Source: Tubiluchus corallicola (taxonomy: Eukaryota > Priapulida > Priapulimorpha > Priapulimorphida > Tubiluchidae). Taken from it: 64,000 nt of DNA. Numbering within the stretch: position 1 is the first letter of the stretch; each line of letters starts with the position of its first letter. The DNA is taken from contig JAQGDQ010000183.1 in NCBI GenBank assembly GCA_030141605.1, forward strand, positions 62,001-126,000, read 5' to 3'. This document shows positions 23,801 through 34,126 of the stretch, piece by piece. The notes under the pieces were generated by a model, which made no database searches, was not told the origin of the DNA, and worked only from the letters and a program-made list of their open reading frames with translations. Made by a program: the position numbers and the translations under genes.

Positions 23801-26800
23801 TGACGTTTTTGGTGCACGCTAGGATAGTGAGCCAGTGACGTTTTTGGTGCATGCTAGGATAGTGAGCCAGTGACGTTTTTGGTGCATGCTAGGATAGTGA
23901 GCCAGTGACGTTTTTGGTGTATGCTAGGAAAGTGAGCCAGTGACGTTTTTGGTGCATGCTAGTATAGTGAGCCAGTGACGTTTTTGCTGCATGCTAGGAT
24001 AGTGAGCCAGGGATGTTTTTGGTGCATGCTAGGATAGTGAGCCAGTGACGTTTTTGCTGCATGCTAGGATAGTGAGCCAGGGATGTTTTTGGTGCATGCT
24101 AGGATAGTGAGCCAGTGACGTTTTTGGTGCATGCTAGGATAGTGAGCCAGCGACGTTTTTGGTGCATGCTAGGAAAGTGAGCCAGTGACGTTTTTGGTGC
24201 ATGCTAGGAAAGTGAGCCAGGGACATTTTACCAGCTGGTGGGAACATTTAAATTATCAAGGATTTTCTGTCTTAAGTACAAAGTCTTTCAAGCAGCTACG
24301 CAAAATCAAAAGTAAAATAACTTTGTATGGAAAGTTTTTTGGAACATAACTTCAAAATTTGCTTTTTCCCTTCTTTAACAAAAACCATACGTCACATACC
24401 AGAAATGACATGAAAGTCCTGAGCTATAAGAGCTTCAGCCAACACCGTAGAGTTCTTCAGCACCTGTTCCTGATAATCTCTGAACCAAGGCTCTTTGGCC
24501 TAGAATGCATTACAAGGAAATTAGTAAATCATATCAAATGATAAGACGATGACAAAAACTAGTTTACGATTTAATTTAAATGGTTAACCCGTTTCCGCGG
24601 GTTAAATTTGTTAAATGTTTTTGTTAAATTTGTAAAAGCAAGAAATCGTAATCGAAGTTTGGTGTAAATCAGCCTTTTCATAGTTCCAGCGATTGACAAT
24701 GATATTGAAAAGTTCAAAGGTTAAGTGTACCAGACAACGCATTTGTGTACACTTGACAACGCCTCGGAGCTTAAGCTATTGTGATATTAACAGTTTTAAC
24801 AGCTAACCAGAATCTTACCTAATTCATTTTCCTTGTTTTCAACAAAGTCTGCTAGTAAATCACTCCACGCACAGACTAATGCATAACTAAGTAAAGTCTA
24901 CGTAAAACAACCTAAATTATTAAACTTATATGACAGACGGCTTTGCTTTATCCACAGCACGTGACAGTTGTAGTTAAGACCCGTTGCTGTGGTACACCTT
25001 TGACCTATAGCAACTGCGCGTACGCACAACAAAACTATGAACAGGCTTATTACACAAGAGATCAATGTAATAATCAATAATCAATAATGAATCGCTAGGC
25101 ATTTTGTGAACTAGTTAGGAGGTCAAGAAACGAACAAAAATAGCACTAAAATAACAAAGAATAACACGGAAATAACAAACAATAACGTGGAAATAACAAA
25201 CAATAACACCAAAATAACAAAGAATAACACTAAAATAGCAAACAATAACGTGGAAATAACAAACAATAACACCAAAATAACAAAGCATAACACTAAAATA
25301 GCAAACAATAATGTGGAAATAACAAACAACAACACCAAAATAAACAAAGAATAACACAAAAATAAGTAACAATAACACCAAAACAACAAACAACTCTACG
25401 GATTAACCAGCATGCACTTAATGAAACCCTTCATACTGGGCTTTCTTATTTCATGCAGTTGCACAGTATAACTGAAGAAATGACTAAGAAACAATCGCTT
25501 ACTCATCCATCTGCCAACCAAACAATGCCTTGCTTAACTTATACATTGCAGGATTTAGTTCGCTCACAGTATAAAGAAGCCTTAAGAGGCATTGATTAGT
25601 CAACCGGAATGTACAGGATGTTAAGAAATGATGAAAAGGTGATGATGATGATGATGATGATTAAGAAATTTAATCACCTGTCTAAGAGCCACAGCTACAG
25701 CCGCAATCTGATGTTCGTGCGGTCCGCCCTGCAGTGCGGGAAATACGGCATTATTAATCTTCCCTTCGAGATCGTACATGACGTCTTTACCCGTCTTAGC
25801 ATCCTTGCTCTTTACGCCTTTCCGGAAGAATATCATCCCGCTTCTACATTAACAACAAAAGTCAATACTAAATCAGGAAAGAAAATTTAGTCACAAAGAA
25901 ACACCGATGTCTCCCCGCTCTTGTGCGTCAAACTGAGATATGAGTGCACTCTAATACTTCGTACCTTCGACAAATCAAAGGACAGCTACCAAAACAAACA
26001 AAAATTCTAATTACACAAAACTTTAATTTTGCCCCATTATTTATATGCCGGCATACTGTACCAAAAAGTGAAAAGAGAGTCATACAATAAATTAAATGTG
26101 CTTCAGAACTATGCTTTATGATTAGTTAATGGCCATTCTTTGAAATCATCTCACAATACAAGTAAATATTCTGCCACCTCTTTCAGAAACTCCATGAAAA
26201 TCCCGATATTAGAAGCCCACAGAGATTATCAAACTCTCTTGTTTCTCTATAAATATATCAACAATATTAATTCTCCTTTCAAAAATAATAAGCTCCCACT
26301 TCTTGAAAACCCCAGTATGAATAACAGAACACTAAATTTAAGAAACATTAGAACGAACAATCAAGATGGAAAGAATTCCATTACTAAGCAAGCAATACAA
26401 CTTATGAATTGATTACCGACATCACTAAAACACAGCAGCTCTTTATCAATATTCAAGTCTAAATAAAAAAACATTTAATGACTCGTTTTGAATATCTGAC
26501 ATATGAACACGATGATACTTACTCAAATCATAATTTCATTTTTCCTAGACCTTACTAAACTAGTTTAAGTTGCACTTATAGTTTAGCTTGCACCAGATGC
26601 ATATGCCCAGAACAGTGTATGTTTTAATATGAACCAACACTGATTGTCTGTCTTTTATTATGATGGTCAATGTTTTTAAAATGGCAAATAAAGATTTTAC
26701 TACTACTACAACTATAATCATTTAATTTCCAAGCAGCCTAGAGCAAATAATTCAGATGCACTCGCTAATAATAATTACAAACTATTTTCAGCTACCTGTG

Positions 26801-29800
26801 TGAATGTAAGACTGCTAACTTATCTTACCTAGGCCCACGAAGTGTCTTGTGTGTTGTCGTGGTAACCACATCACAGTGTTCAAATGGAGACGGTATCAAA
26901 CCAGCAGCAACAATGCCACTGATATGAGCCATGTCTGCCATTAGGTAAGCTTTGTGCTGGTCACAGACCTAAGAATAGAAAAATCAATAATCGTTATGAC
27001 AGGACTATACGACAGAAGCAGTTCTACAGTTTTTCTTAAGAATACTCCATTCCGCTTGTGTCACGTTTGCCAAAAAAATAAGCAATAGAAATTTAAACTA
27101 GTTTATTTTGTCCTTTGATGTTTGAAAGTTTGAAAAACTTTTAGCACGGTTGAGTGCGACATGCACTAAATACAAGTCCAGCAGTCCTTTAGATGTAATT
27201 TATGATTTTTTTATTGTCCAAAACGGGCAATCATAATCTCATTCCAAAATCACTATCACATCATGACATACTTGACTGACTGACATTATGTGCGACTGAC
27301 TTCGTTTTATCTGAAGCAAATAAAAACAGTTTCTGCCAATCCAAAGTCAAAAAAATAATTAACTGCTATAATGAAAATGTATATGAACTATATGAAATAT
27401 GAAGAAATCAAACTTACATCTTTGCCGCATCTTACTAACTTGCTAAAGAGAACTCGAATGACAAAATTTTGTTATAAAACGACACGATGTACTGAACAAG
27501 AATGACTTCTTTTCTATCCTGTCTCCAAAATGAGGCCAATGGCCTATTTCCTGTCTTAGCTCACCTGTCTATCAACACCCTAAATTTGCAAAAAACTAAC
27601 ACAAGCAGGCACCGCATCTATCCAAAACAATGGTTAAAAAGTTGCTATCAAGTTCAAGTATACCTTAACACACTAGCAATTTTCTATGCTTCGGTCTGAA
27701 AGAAAAATTAATATAAACACCATATACATGGTTTGATTTGTGCTAAATACAGTGTTCCCTCGCTACTCCGTGGTTCTTTTATCGTAGACTCGCTGTTTCG
27801 CGGGTTTTCAAAAATATTAATGTAAAATATTTATCGAGGTATTTTCGCTGTTTCACGGGTTTTTGCGGTACTCCACCTAAAGTATTTTTGCACATGCGTA
27901 GTACGTATTGTACAGTATTGTATAGATTTGATGAATTTTACATAAAAAATCATAATATATTAAAAATATTACATCTAACATCAAAAGAATATCATAAATC
28001 ATAAAAATTACCATTTACAGTAAATAGTGTATTTATTCCGGGGATGAATACACACCAAAAACGAAATGTAGTACTTGCACCCGCAAATAAGTATAACGTC
28101 CCTACTTCGTGGAAATTTACTTATTGCGAGTGGGCCTGGAACAGAACAACCGCGATAAGTGAGGAAACACTGTATTTAACAAATATAACAGAAAGTCAAT
28201 TTACCTCTCTAAACCTTTTATAGTCTATGATTCTAGAATAAGCCGTAGCACCAGCAATTACTAATCGAGGTCGGAAATAATGCGCTAGCTTTTCCAGTTC
28301 ATCGTAGTCTATGTACCCCGTTGCCGGCTAAAGAATCAACAAAAAGAAATTAACATTGACGCATTAAGGGAGATATTAATTCAATTACTGGACTAGAAAT
28401 GCTTTCAAACAGCAAAAATGAAAGCGAGCAGTCACGCATCGATTAACAATTTTATAGCTTGTTTAAAGGAAGACCGAACGATTGTTTAGATTCGATCTCA
28501 TTTTAATTTACTGTTTAAAATATATATTTTCTTGCCTACAAAAGTTAGCAATTGTTTCTTATATTTGAATAATTAGCTTAGAAAGTTAATTAACAGCAAC
28601 CGAACACAACTATTAGTTTCGTCACAAACTAACCACAGTTTGTGCAATGGCAGGCATCTTCCCTTGTACATCGAGCATGTTTGTGTAAGTGTTAATGCTT
28701 AAACGCATGATGTCACGAAAATGAGCTCTACATCATATGACGTCAGAAACTAACACTGCAGTTCATGATCATGGTTATTACGTTACCGCCTTCTAGTTAT
28801 TGGCCACGCGAATGTGACAAAAAGGCACCCCTGCCAATCTTAGTAGATTCACTGAGCCACGCGTAGCTATGAAACTTGAGTATCTGAGGTAATTATTAGT
28901 TAATCCAAGCTTCGATTAAAAAAAACTTTTGTAGTTTTCAATATTTTAGAGCATACTTTATTCTGAACTAAAGTTTACACAATTATCCAGTCTTCCTTTA
29001 AATATATCTTATTTAAGAATGCATACATGTGTTTTGTTTAAGTATGTATTCTTGAAACACCCATAAAAATGCGTCGTTAGGAAACTTTGTTACGGGAGAG
29101 AGAGCTGCTGCCTTTCCAAAAAAGAGTTAAAAGAAAAGACAACACAATAACAGACGGTTGCAGATGGTTAGTCCGGATTTCAAGTGGTGACTAAGACAAA
29201 CTTTTAAAGTCTTTCTTTCAATACAACTGCGGAAAAAACAAATTGATAATGTTCCTTTCTCTTGAAATATAAATTTAATAAATATGTTTCCAAATCTAAA
29301 ACTTCACACTTACGTTCAGTCTGTACGGCATCGACTCAAAAAAGATGGACGTGGCAGATATTCGTTTGGTGTCCGTCATAAAACCATGAGTTAAACTGTT
29401 AAAATGAATCATAATATCATAAGCAAATGGCAAAAAGGAGTTAACTAAAAGCAACAAACACATTTCAATCAAGTGTTTTGGTGAAATTCCTAGTAATATG
29501 TTCACTTCCTGACACTGCATTCACTTCCTAATATTGCATTCACTTCCTGATATTGCATTCACTTCCTGACGTTGCATTCAATTCCTGATATTGCATTCAC
29601 TTCCTGATATTGCATTCACTTCCTGACACTGCATTCACTTGCTGACACTGCATTCACTTCCTGACGTTGCATTCACTTCCTGATATTGCATTCACTTCCT
29701 GACACTGCATTCACTTCCTGACGTTGCATTCAATTCCTGACATTGCATTCACTTCCTGACGTTGCATTCACTTCCTGACGTTGAATTCAATTCCTGACGT

Positions 29801-32800
29801 TGCATTCACTTCCTGACACTGCATTCACTTCCTGACACTGCATTCACTTCCTGACACTGCATTCACTTGCTGACACTGCATTCACTTCCTGACATTGCAT
29901 TCAATTCCTGACACTGCATTCACTTCTTGACGTTGCATTCACTTCCTGACACTGCATTCACTTCCTGACACTGCATTCACTTCCTGACACTGCATTCACT
30001 TGCTGACACTGCATTCACTTCCTGACACTGCATTCACTTCCTGACACTGCATTCACTTCCTGACGTTGCATTCACTTCCTGACGTTGCATTCACTTCCTG
30101 ACACTGCATTCACTTCCTGACACTGCATTCACTTCCTGACGTTGCATTCAATTCCTGACGTTGCATTCACTTCCTGATCGTTGCATTCACTTCTTGACAT
30201 TGCATTCACTTCCCGACACTGCATTTACTTCCCGACACTGCATTCACTTCCCGTCACTGACACTGCATTCACTTGCTGACACTGCATTTACTTCCAGACA
30301 CTGCATTCACTTCCTGACATTGCATTCACTTCCTGACATTGCATTCACTTCCTGACACTGCATTCACTTCTTGACGTTGCATTCACTTCCTGACACTGCA
30401 TTCACTTCCTGACATTGCATTCACTTCCTGACACTGCATTCACTTGCTGACACTGCATTCACTTCCAGACACTGCATTCACTTCCTGACACTGCATTCAC
30501 TTGCTGACACTGCATTCACTTCCTGACGTTGCATTCACTTCCTGATGTTGCATTCACTTCCTGACATTGCATTCACTTCCTGACACTTCATTCGCTTCCT
30601 GACATTGCATTCGCTTCCTGACATTGCATTCACTTCCAGACACTGCATTCACTTCCTGACATTGCATTCACTTCCTGACACTGCATTCGCTTCCTGACAT
30701 TGCATTCACTTCCTGACAAGTGCTGCATTCACTTCCTGACATTGCATTCACTTCCTGACACTGCATTCACTTCCTGCCACTGCATTCACTTCCTGACGTT
30801 GCATTCACTTCCTGACATTGCATTCACTTCCCGACACTGCATTTACTTCCCGACACTGCATTCACTTCCCGTCACTGACACTGCATTCACTTGCTGACAC
30901 TGCATTTACTTCCAGACACTGCATTCACTTCCTGACATTGCATTCACTTCCTGACATTGCATTCACTTCCTGACACTGCATTCACTTCCTGACATTGCAT
31001 TCACTTCCTGATGCTGCATTCACTTCCTGACAAGTGCTGCATTCACTTCCTGACACTGCATTCACTTCCTGCCATTGCGTTCACTTCCTGTGACATTGCA
31101 TTCACTTGCTTATGCTGCATTCACTTGTTCATGTCAAACCGGAAAGCATTTTTATTAAAAATGAATAACTTACTGTCCGCCATCAGGCAAATCCATACCC
31201 ATGATGCGATCATGTGGATTCAGCAAACCTGTGTAAACCTCAAAATTTGCTGGTGAGCCGGAATACGGCTGGACATTAACACCCCACTTCTCTGGGTCGA
31301 GGTCAAAAGCTTCCAAGGCCCTCTTGCGGCAAAGATTTTCAACTTTATCTATGATTTCGTTGCCACCATAATACCTGCATTAAAGGCCAATGAAATATTC
31401 AAACTAACAAATTTATGAGTTACTCTTGCAACATTGACACAAGAACACAAATCAGTGCAGCATAGAGATTTTATGAAATTCTCTTCACTGGGTTTTAGTA
31501 AAAGATGACATGAAACAAAAATGCATTTTATTTTACCTCTGTCCGGGATAGCCCTCAGAATATTTGTTGTTTAGACAAGAACCAAGACATTCTAATACGG
31601 CACGGCTTGCGAAGTTCTGAAAAAATTAAAACAAAGATTTCAAGTAACCTGATGCACTGATATATAAGCTGACCACAAAATGGGGAAGCACAATTGAATG
31701 CTTAAAAACATCACCAGCAGTAGTAGTTGCTTTGTACATGTATGTATGAGAATTGCGACCGGGGGTATAGCTCAATGGTAGCGTGATCGCTTACCACAGG
31801 GGAAGCTCTATCTTTGTCTATTATTTTATCTTAACTATCTATCTATCTTTTGTATCATCTCATATATGAGCTTCATTCATTACACCATTCCATTCTGTAG
31901 CACTAATGTTTTCTTTATCATATGATTCATTTCAAATTTTTAGATTATTTTCATTACTTTTTTTTTCTTTCACAGTGTGGGACAATCTAACAAGCCCTGC
32001 TTTTTGATTGCCCATAACACATTTACGTTTGTATATGTAGCAAACTTAAACTATGCTAAATCTAAACTAGTTATGTGCTCAAAGTAAACTGTATACGAAT
32101 TTCCAAAGCAACATACAATAGCGATAATTCTCTTGTTTATCTTTCAACCCCACAGTGTTTTGAAAGTCAAGTTAGTATATTTGTAATGATGCTGTACATA
32201 ACGTTGTTTAGACACCAGTATTAAAGGAAGTAGTGATATCACTATCTTCGTTTACCATAGGTTGACCTACGTCTAAAGACAGTTTAAATCATTTTTTTCC
32301 AAAATTTGCTTCCTATTATGTATCTCACTGTTTGTTATTCATTGAATTATTGATCATTTTTGTTTATTTCAATGTATTAATAGTGTATTTGTGTTGATGT
32401 GAAATAAATAAACAAATATACAAATAAAAAATAAACAAGGGAGGTTGCGGGTTCGATTCTCTTGACCAAGTCATAAGATAAAAAGTTAAAAAGATGATAC
32501 TGCTGGTTCTTCGACCAAACGCGCAGGTTTATCAAGGCAACAATAATAATTGGGACAACCTTGACAAATAAGAGAAGAGTTAGTTAAGGTGTTATCCCTG
32601 TACTATGTCCTAAACAAAATTTTTGTATAATGGCTTTTACTCTTGTTCGAAAGATATTACTCAAGCTTCATTAGTCCCACAGATGATGTAACTTCCATAA
32701 ATTCCTTTGAGAAATAAATATTTCAGTAATAATAAAGACAACTTTTGGAGCCTATGTTATTTAGCAAAAAAACACACTCATACACAACAAAAAAAGACGT

Positions 32801-33799
32801 AATGTGCATAATACATTTACAATTTGTTTGGAGTTCTATAAAAAAATGTACTAGTATCTTTTGATATTTGCCTGGAAAATGTTTCTTTATTCGTTCCACA
32901 GTAAATACAGACCAGCAAACAAGTTCATTGTTGTTTACATTCAATGTCGTTGTTTGTTTACGCCGATTTGTTGTAAAACGTTGTGAATTTGGAGATAATC
33001 GGTATATACACTATTCACAAAACTATCACTTCTACTTCCCAAATGATTTCAGGTTGGCTGATGACAATGTTAGACAGGTCACAGAAGTTTCTGATGTGAC
33101 GACTGTTGAGGACTAATTAATGATCCCATGACCAGATGCAACCACGCGAAAAAAGTTACTGGCTAGTAATTTAGCAAAGGTCTTTAAGTTACTATTGGAC
33201 TGATAAGAGAAGGAGTAGCTATTGCGCTATGATCTCAACCCCAAAGAATGTTGACACTTCCTATAACTTCAGGGTATGGTATATCATTTTTTACAGATTA
33301 GGTGATATTTGCAAAACAACAAGCTGAAAAAATTATCCATTGATTCAAAAATAAGCCTGTTGTCGTGTAGAAATAACCAATTCTATAATTTAATTAAGAT
33401 TTTACTTCTGAGGCGATCAGTTCCAAGCCATTTGTTTGTCTGTTCTTCTCTTGTTTTACGAGGTCATGCATTTCTGGGTCATCTTGCTCCAAACTTTCTT
33501 GACCAGTCCACAGCATTCTTGTTATGGTACGTCCACTCGTTAAACCCTTCGAAGTGAAATAAATATATTCTTTGTTAATGTATCAGAAACTCAACGAAGC
33601 GACAGCTTGCATAAAAAGATGAGCGAGAGAATGTCTGAGGCACTGATTGAAATGAAGATGGCTTTAGTTTACACTTGACCTAGCAATAATTTGGCTTATT
33701 AGTGAACCAGGAAATAAAACCAGCCAGCAAACATTACTAAAGTTATTTTGTTACCTCTTTAAGTGCAGAAAAAGAACGCCCAAACTGAAGTGGATTCAT
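18675..33799 (-). CDS. SHMT2: Serine hydroxymethyltransferase, mitochondrial type (12 coding exons)
   Basis: This PLP enzyme converts serine plus tetrahydrofolate to glycine plus methylene-THF. Exons in transcription order: 33799-33755, 33546-33406, 31616-31537, 31374-31174, 29395-29314, 28327-28205, 26968-26829, 25843-25678, 24499-24400, 21060-20905, 19940-19833, 18808-18675 (stop). All joins keep frame with GT-AG introns, giving 1476 nt and 491 residues (human SHMT2 504). Visible blocks are [84 protein letters not shown], the PLP-lysine motif [10 protein letters not shown] (Lys265), [32 protein letters not shown] and the C-terminal [11 protein letters not shown]. Exon 1 encodes [15 protein letters not shown], an arginine/serine-rich mitochondrial presequence. 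WTGQESL matches the mitochondrial rather than the cytosolic paralogue. A second in-frame Met (33516) lies just before WTGQESL. The exon 2 acceptor (AG at 33548-33547) is the least certain junction. Confidence 0.96.
19005..19605. repeat. Dispersed element D, copy 1 (SHMT intron)
   Basis: About 600 bp that matches 28490-29000 in inverted orientation: TTCAGAATAAAGAATGCTC, TCACTGAGCC-type, GGCCACGCG-type, CACAAACTGTGGTTAGTTT and TAACTTTCTAAGCTAATTAT blocks occur in reverse complement order there. A partial third copy lies at 39180-39315 in a BLMH intron. No ORF. Confidence 0.85.
20215..20876. repeat. (TATTG)n microsatellite followed by (ATC)n
   Basis: About 560 bp of TATTG pentamers with TATTA, CATTG and TACTG variants, including pure runs of TATTG and of CATTG at 20460-20500. 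At about 20784-20868 it passes into ATC/AGC trinucleotides. It lies in the SHMT intron between exons 21060-20905 and 19940-19833. Lack of stops gives long artificial ORFs on both strands. Confidence 0.95.
21554..24236. repeat. 35-bp satellite-like array, about 76 units, with higher-order repeats
   Basis: The unit is GCCAGTGACGTTTTTGGTGC plus ATGCTAGGATAGTGA, strictly 35 bp. Marker variants recur at fixed spacing: TTTTCGGTGCACG at 21951, 22126, 22441, 22616 and 23141; AGTCAGCC at about 22217, 22707 and 23232. This shows a 490-bp (14-unit) duplication and then a 525-bp (15-unit) one. The array fills most of the SHMT intron between exons 24499-24400 and 21060-20905. Its right flank (24209-24360) is element A. 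Confidence 0.97.
25138..25388. repeat. 21-bp minisatellite, about 12 units
   Basis: The unit AAATAACAAACAATAACACC and variants (AACGTGG, AGCAAAC) repeat every 21 bp with a threefold higher-order rhythm of about 63-64 bp. SHMT intron. It encodes a Cys/Tyr/Phe/Val periodic frame on the minus strand with no biological support. Confidence 0.85.
26127..26720 (+). pseudogene. Non-LTR retrotransposon (LINE) 3' end fragment
   Basis: The plus-strand frame 26140-26412 reads [15 protein letters not shown], then [12 protein letters not shown], a stop, then [17 protein letters not shown]. This is the C-terminal pattern of CR1/Jockey-type reverse transcriptase ORFs (HNTR, gkksi, W/MN-LP). It is followed by a 3' tail with GGCAAATAAAGATTTTACTA and a short (TAC)n tract ending near 26710. 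Broken by an in-frame stop and lacking the catalytic domain. SHMT intron. Confidence 0.7.
27750..28172. mobile_element. Tigger/pogo-like MITE family 2, copy 1
   Basis: The left terminus CAGTGTTCCCTCGCTACTCC and right terminus AAGTGAGGAAACACTG are flanked by TA. About 423 bp. The interior shares TTTTTGCACATGCGTAGTAC and GTGGGCCTG with the copy at 50293. It sits 32 bp upstream of the acceptor-side exon 28327-28205 on the plus map, in an SHMT intron. Confidence 0.9.
28490..29000. repeat. Dispersed element D, copy 2 (inverted relative to copy 1)
   Basis: Reverse-complement match to 19005-19605, including TAGCTTAGAAAGTTAATTAA, ACTAACCACAGTTTGTGCAA, CCAATCTTAGTAGATTCACT and GAGCATACTTTATTCTGAAC. 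SHMT intron between exons 29395-29314 and 28327-28205. Confidence 0.85.
29490..31128. repeat. 19-bp minisatellite, about 86 units, filling an SHMT intron
   Basis: The unit CATTCACTTCCTGACACTG occurs with variants GACGTTG, GACATTG, GATATTG and TTGCTGACACTG. It starts about 95 bp upstream (plus map) of exon 29395 and ends 44 bp before the donor of exon 31174, so nearly all of this 1778-bp intron is array. A block with CCCGTCACTGACACTG occurs twice (about 30210-30290 and 30830-30900), showing a larger segmental duplication of about 620 bp. Confidence 0.96.
31756..32590 (+). repeat. tRNA-derived SINE split by a LINE 3' fragment
   Basis: A tRNA-like head GGGGGTATAGCTCAATGGTA (A-box) at 31760-31779 runs to CCACAGGGGA at about 31803. 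The matching B-box GGTTGCGGGTTCGATTCTC resumes only at 32443. Between (about 31804-32437) is sequence ending in an A-rich tail (AATAAATAAACAAATATAC), typical of a LINE 3' end, with AGGGGA/AAGGGA as a possible target duplication. SHMT intron. Confidence 0.7.
33755..33799 (-). CDS. SHMT2: SHMT first coding exon: mitochondrial presequence
   Basis: On the minus strand an ATG at 33799-33797 opens 15 codons reading [15 protein letters not shown], followed directly by a donor (GAG then gtaaca). It ends in phase 0 and joins in phase to exon 2, which adds [16 protein letters not shown]. The result is rich in Arg, Ser and Leu and has no acidic residue until the last position, as expected of a matrix-targeting peptide. 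The exon is too short to stand out as an ORF, so it rests on splice phase, composition and position. RNA evidence would settle it. Confidence 0.75.
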
Positions 33800-34126
33800 T
33801 TTTTGGCGTCACTATACAACCAAATCACATAAATAATAAAAACACGATGCCTATAATTTTAAAATCAATTTTTGTAGATAATCTAAATTTCTTCAGCACA
33901 ATGACAGCTGGTGACAGTCTATTATATTTTGCACAGTGGACACTAGATGACGCCACATTCTGATTTTAACAAATGAACTGTTTGTAGCATACTGTACACG
34001 TACAGTTTGCATTTCTTATCGCTATACTTACAAGTAGCGTTAGTTATTATCGGTTTGATTTACCATTTTATTGCAGCGTTTAACCTGTAGCAACATTTCC
34101 AAATAGCTGCAGTTCTATTACTCACG
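33800..34126. promoter_or_regulatory. Candidate divergent promoter between SHMT2 and BLMH
   Basis: Only 327 bp separate the SHMT start codon (minus, 33799) from the BLMH start codon (plus, 34127), so both 5' UTRs and core promoters should lie here or overlap the first exons. The segment is AT-rich with no CpG-island character and no clear TATA box placed for either gene. A TGACG half-site occurs in GATGACGCCACA near 33948-33959, and an E-box-like CAGCTG near 33906. Both are short and could be chance. No recognisable transposon sits here, unlike almost every other gap of this size in the window. Confidence 0.6.

Noticed and set aside
21554-24236. CRISPR-like regularly spaced repeat
   Set aside because: Units are directly adjacent with no unique spacers, and the locus is an intron of an animal gene.
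25115-25393. Cys/Tyr/Phe-rich membrane-like frames on the minus strand
   Set aside because: Translation of a 21-bp repeat; periodic and without a conserved domain.
31756-31803. tRNA gene (alanine-like A-box)
   Set aside because: The 3' half is about 640 bp away behind an insertion, and the head shows poor stem pairing; it is a SINE head.
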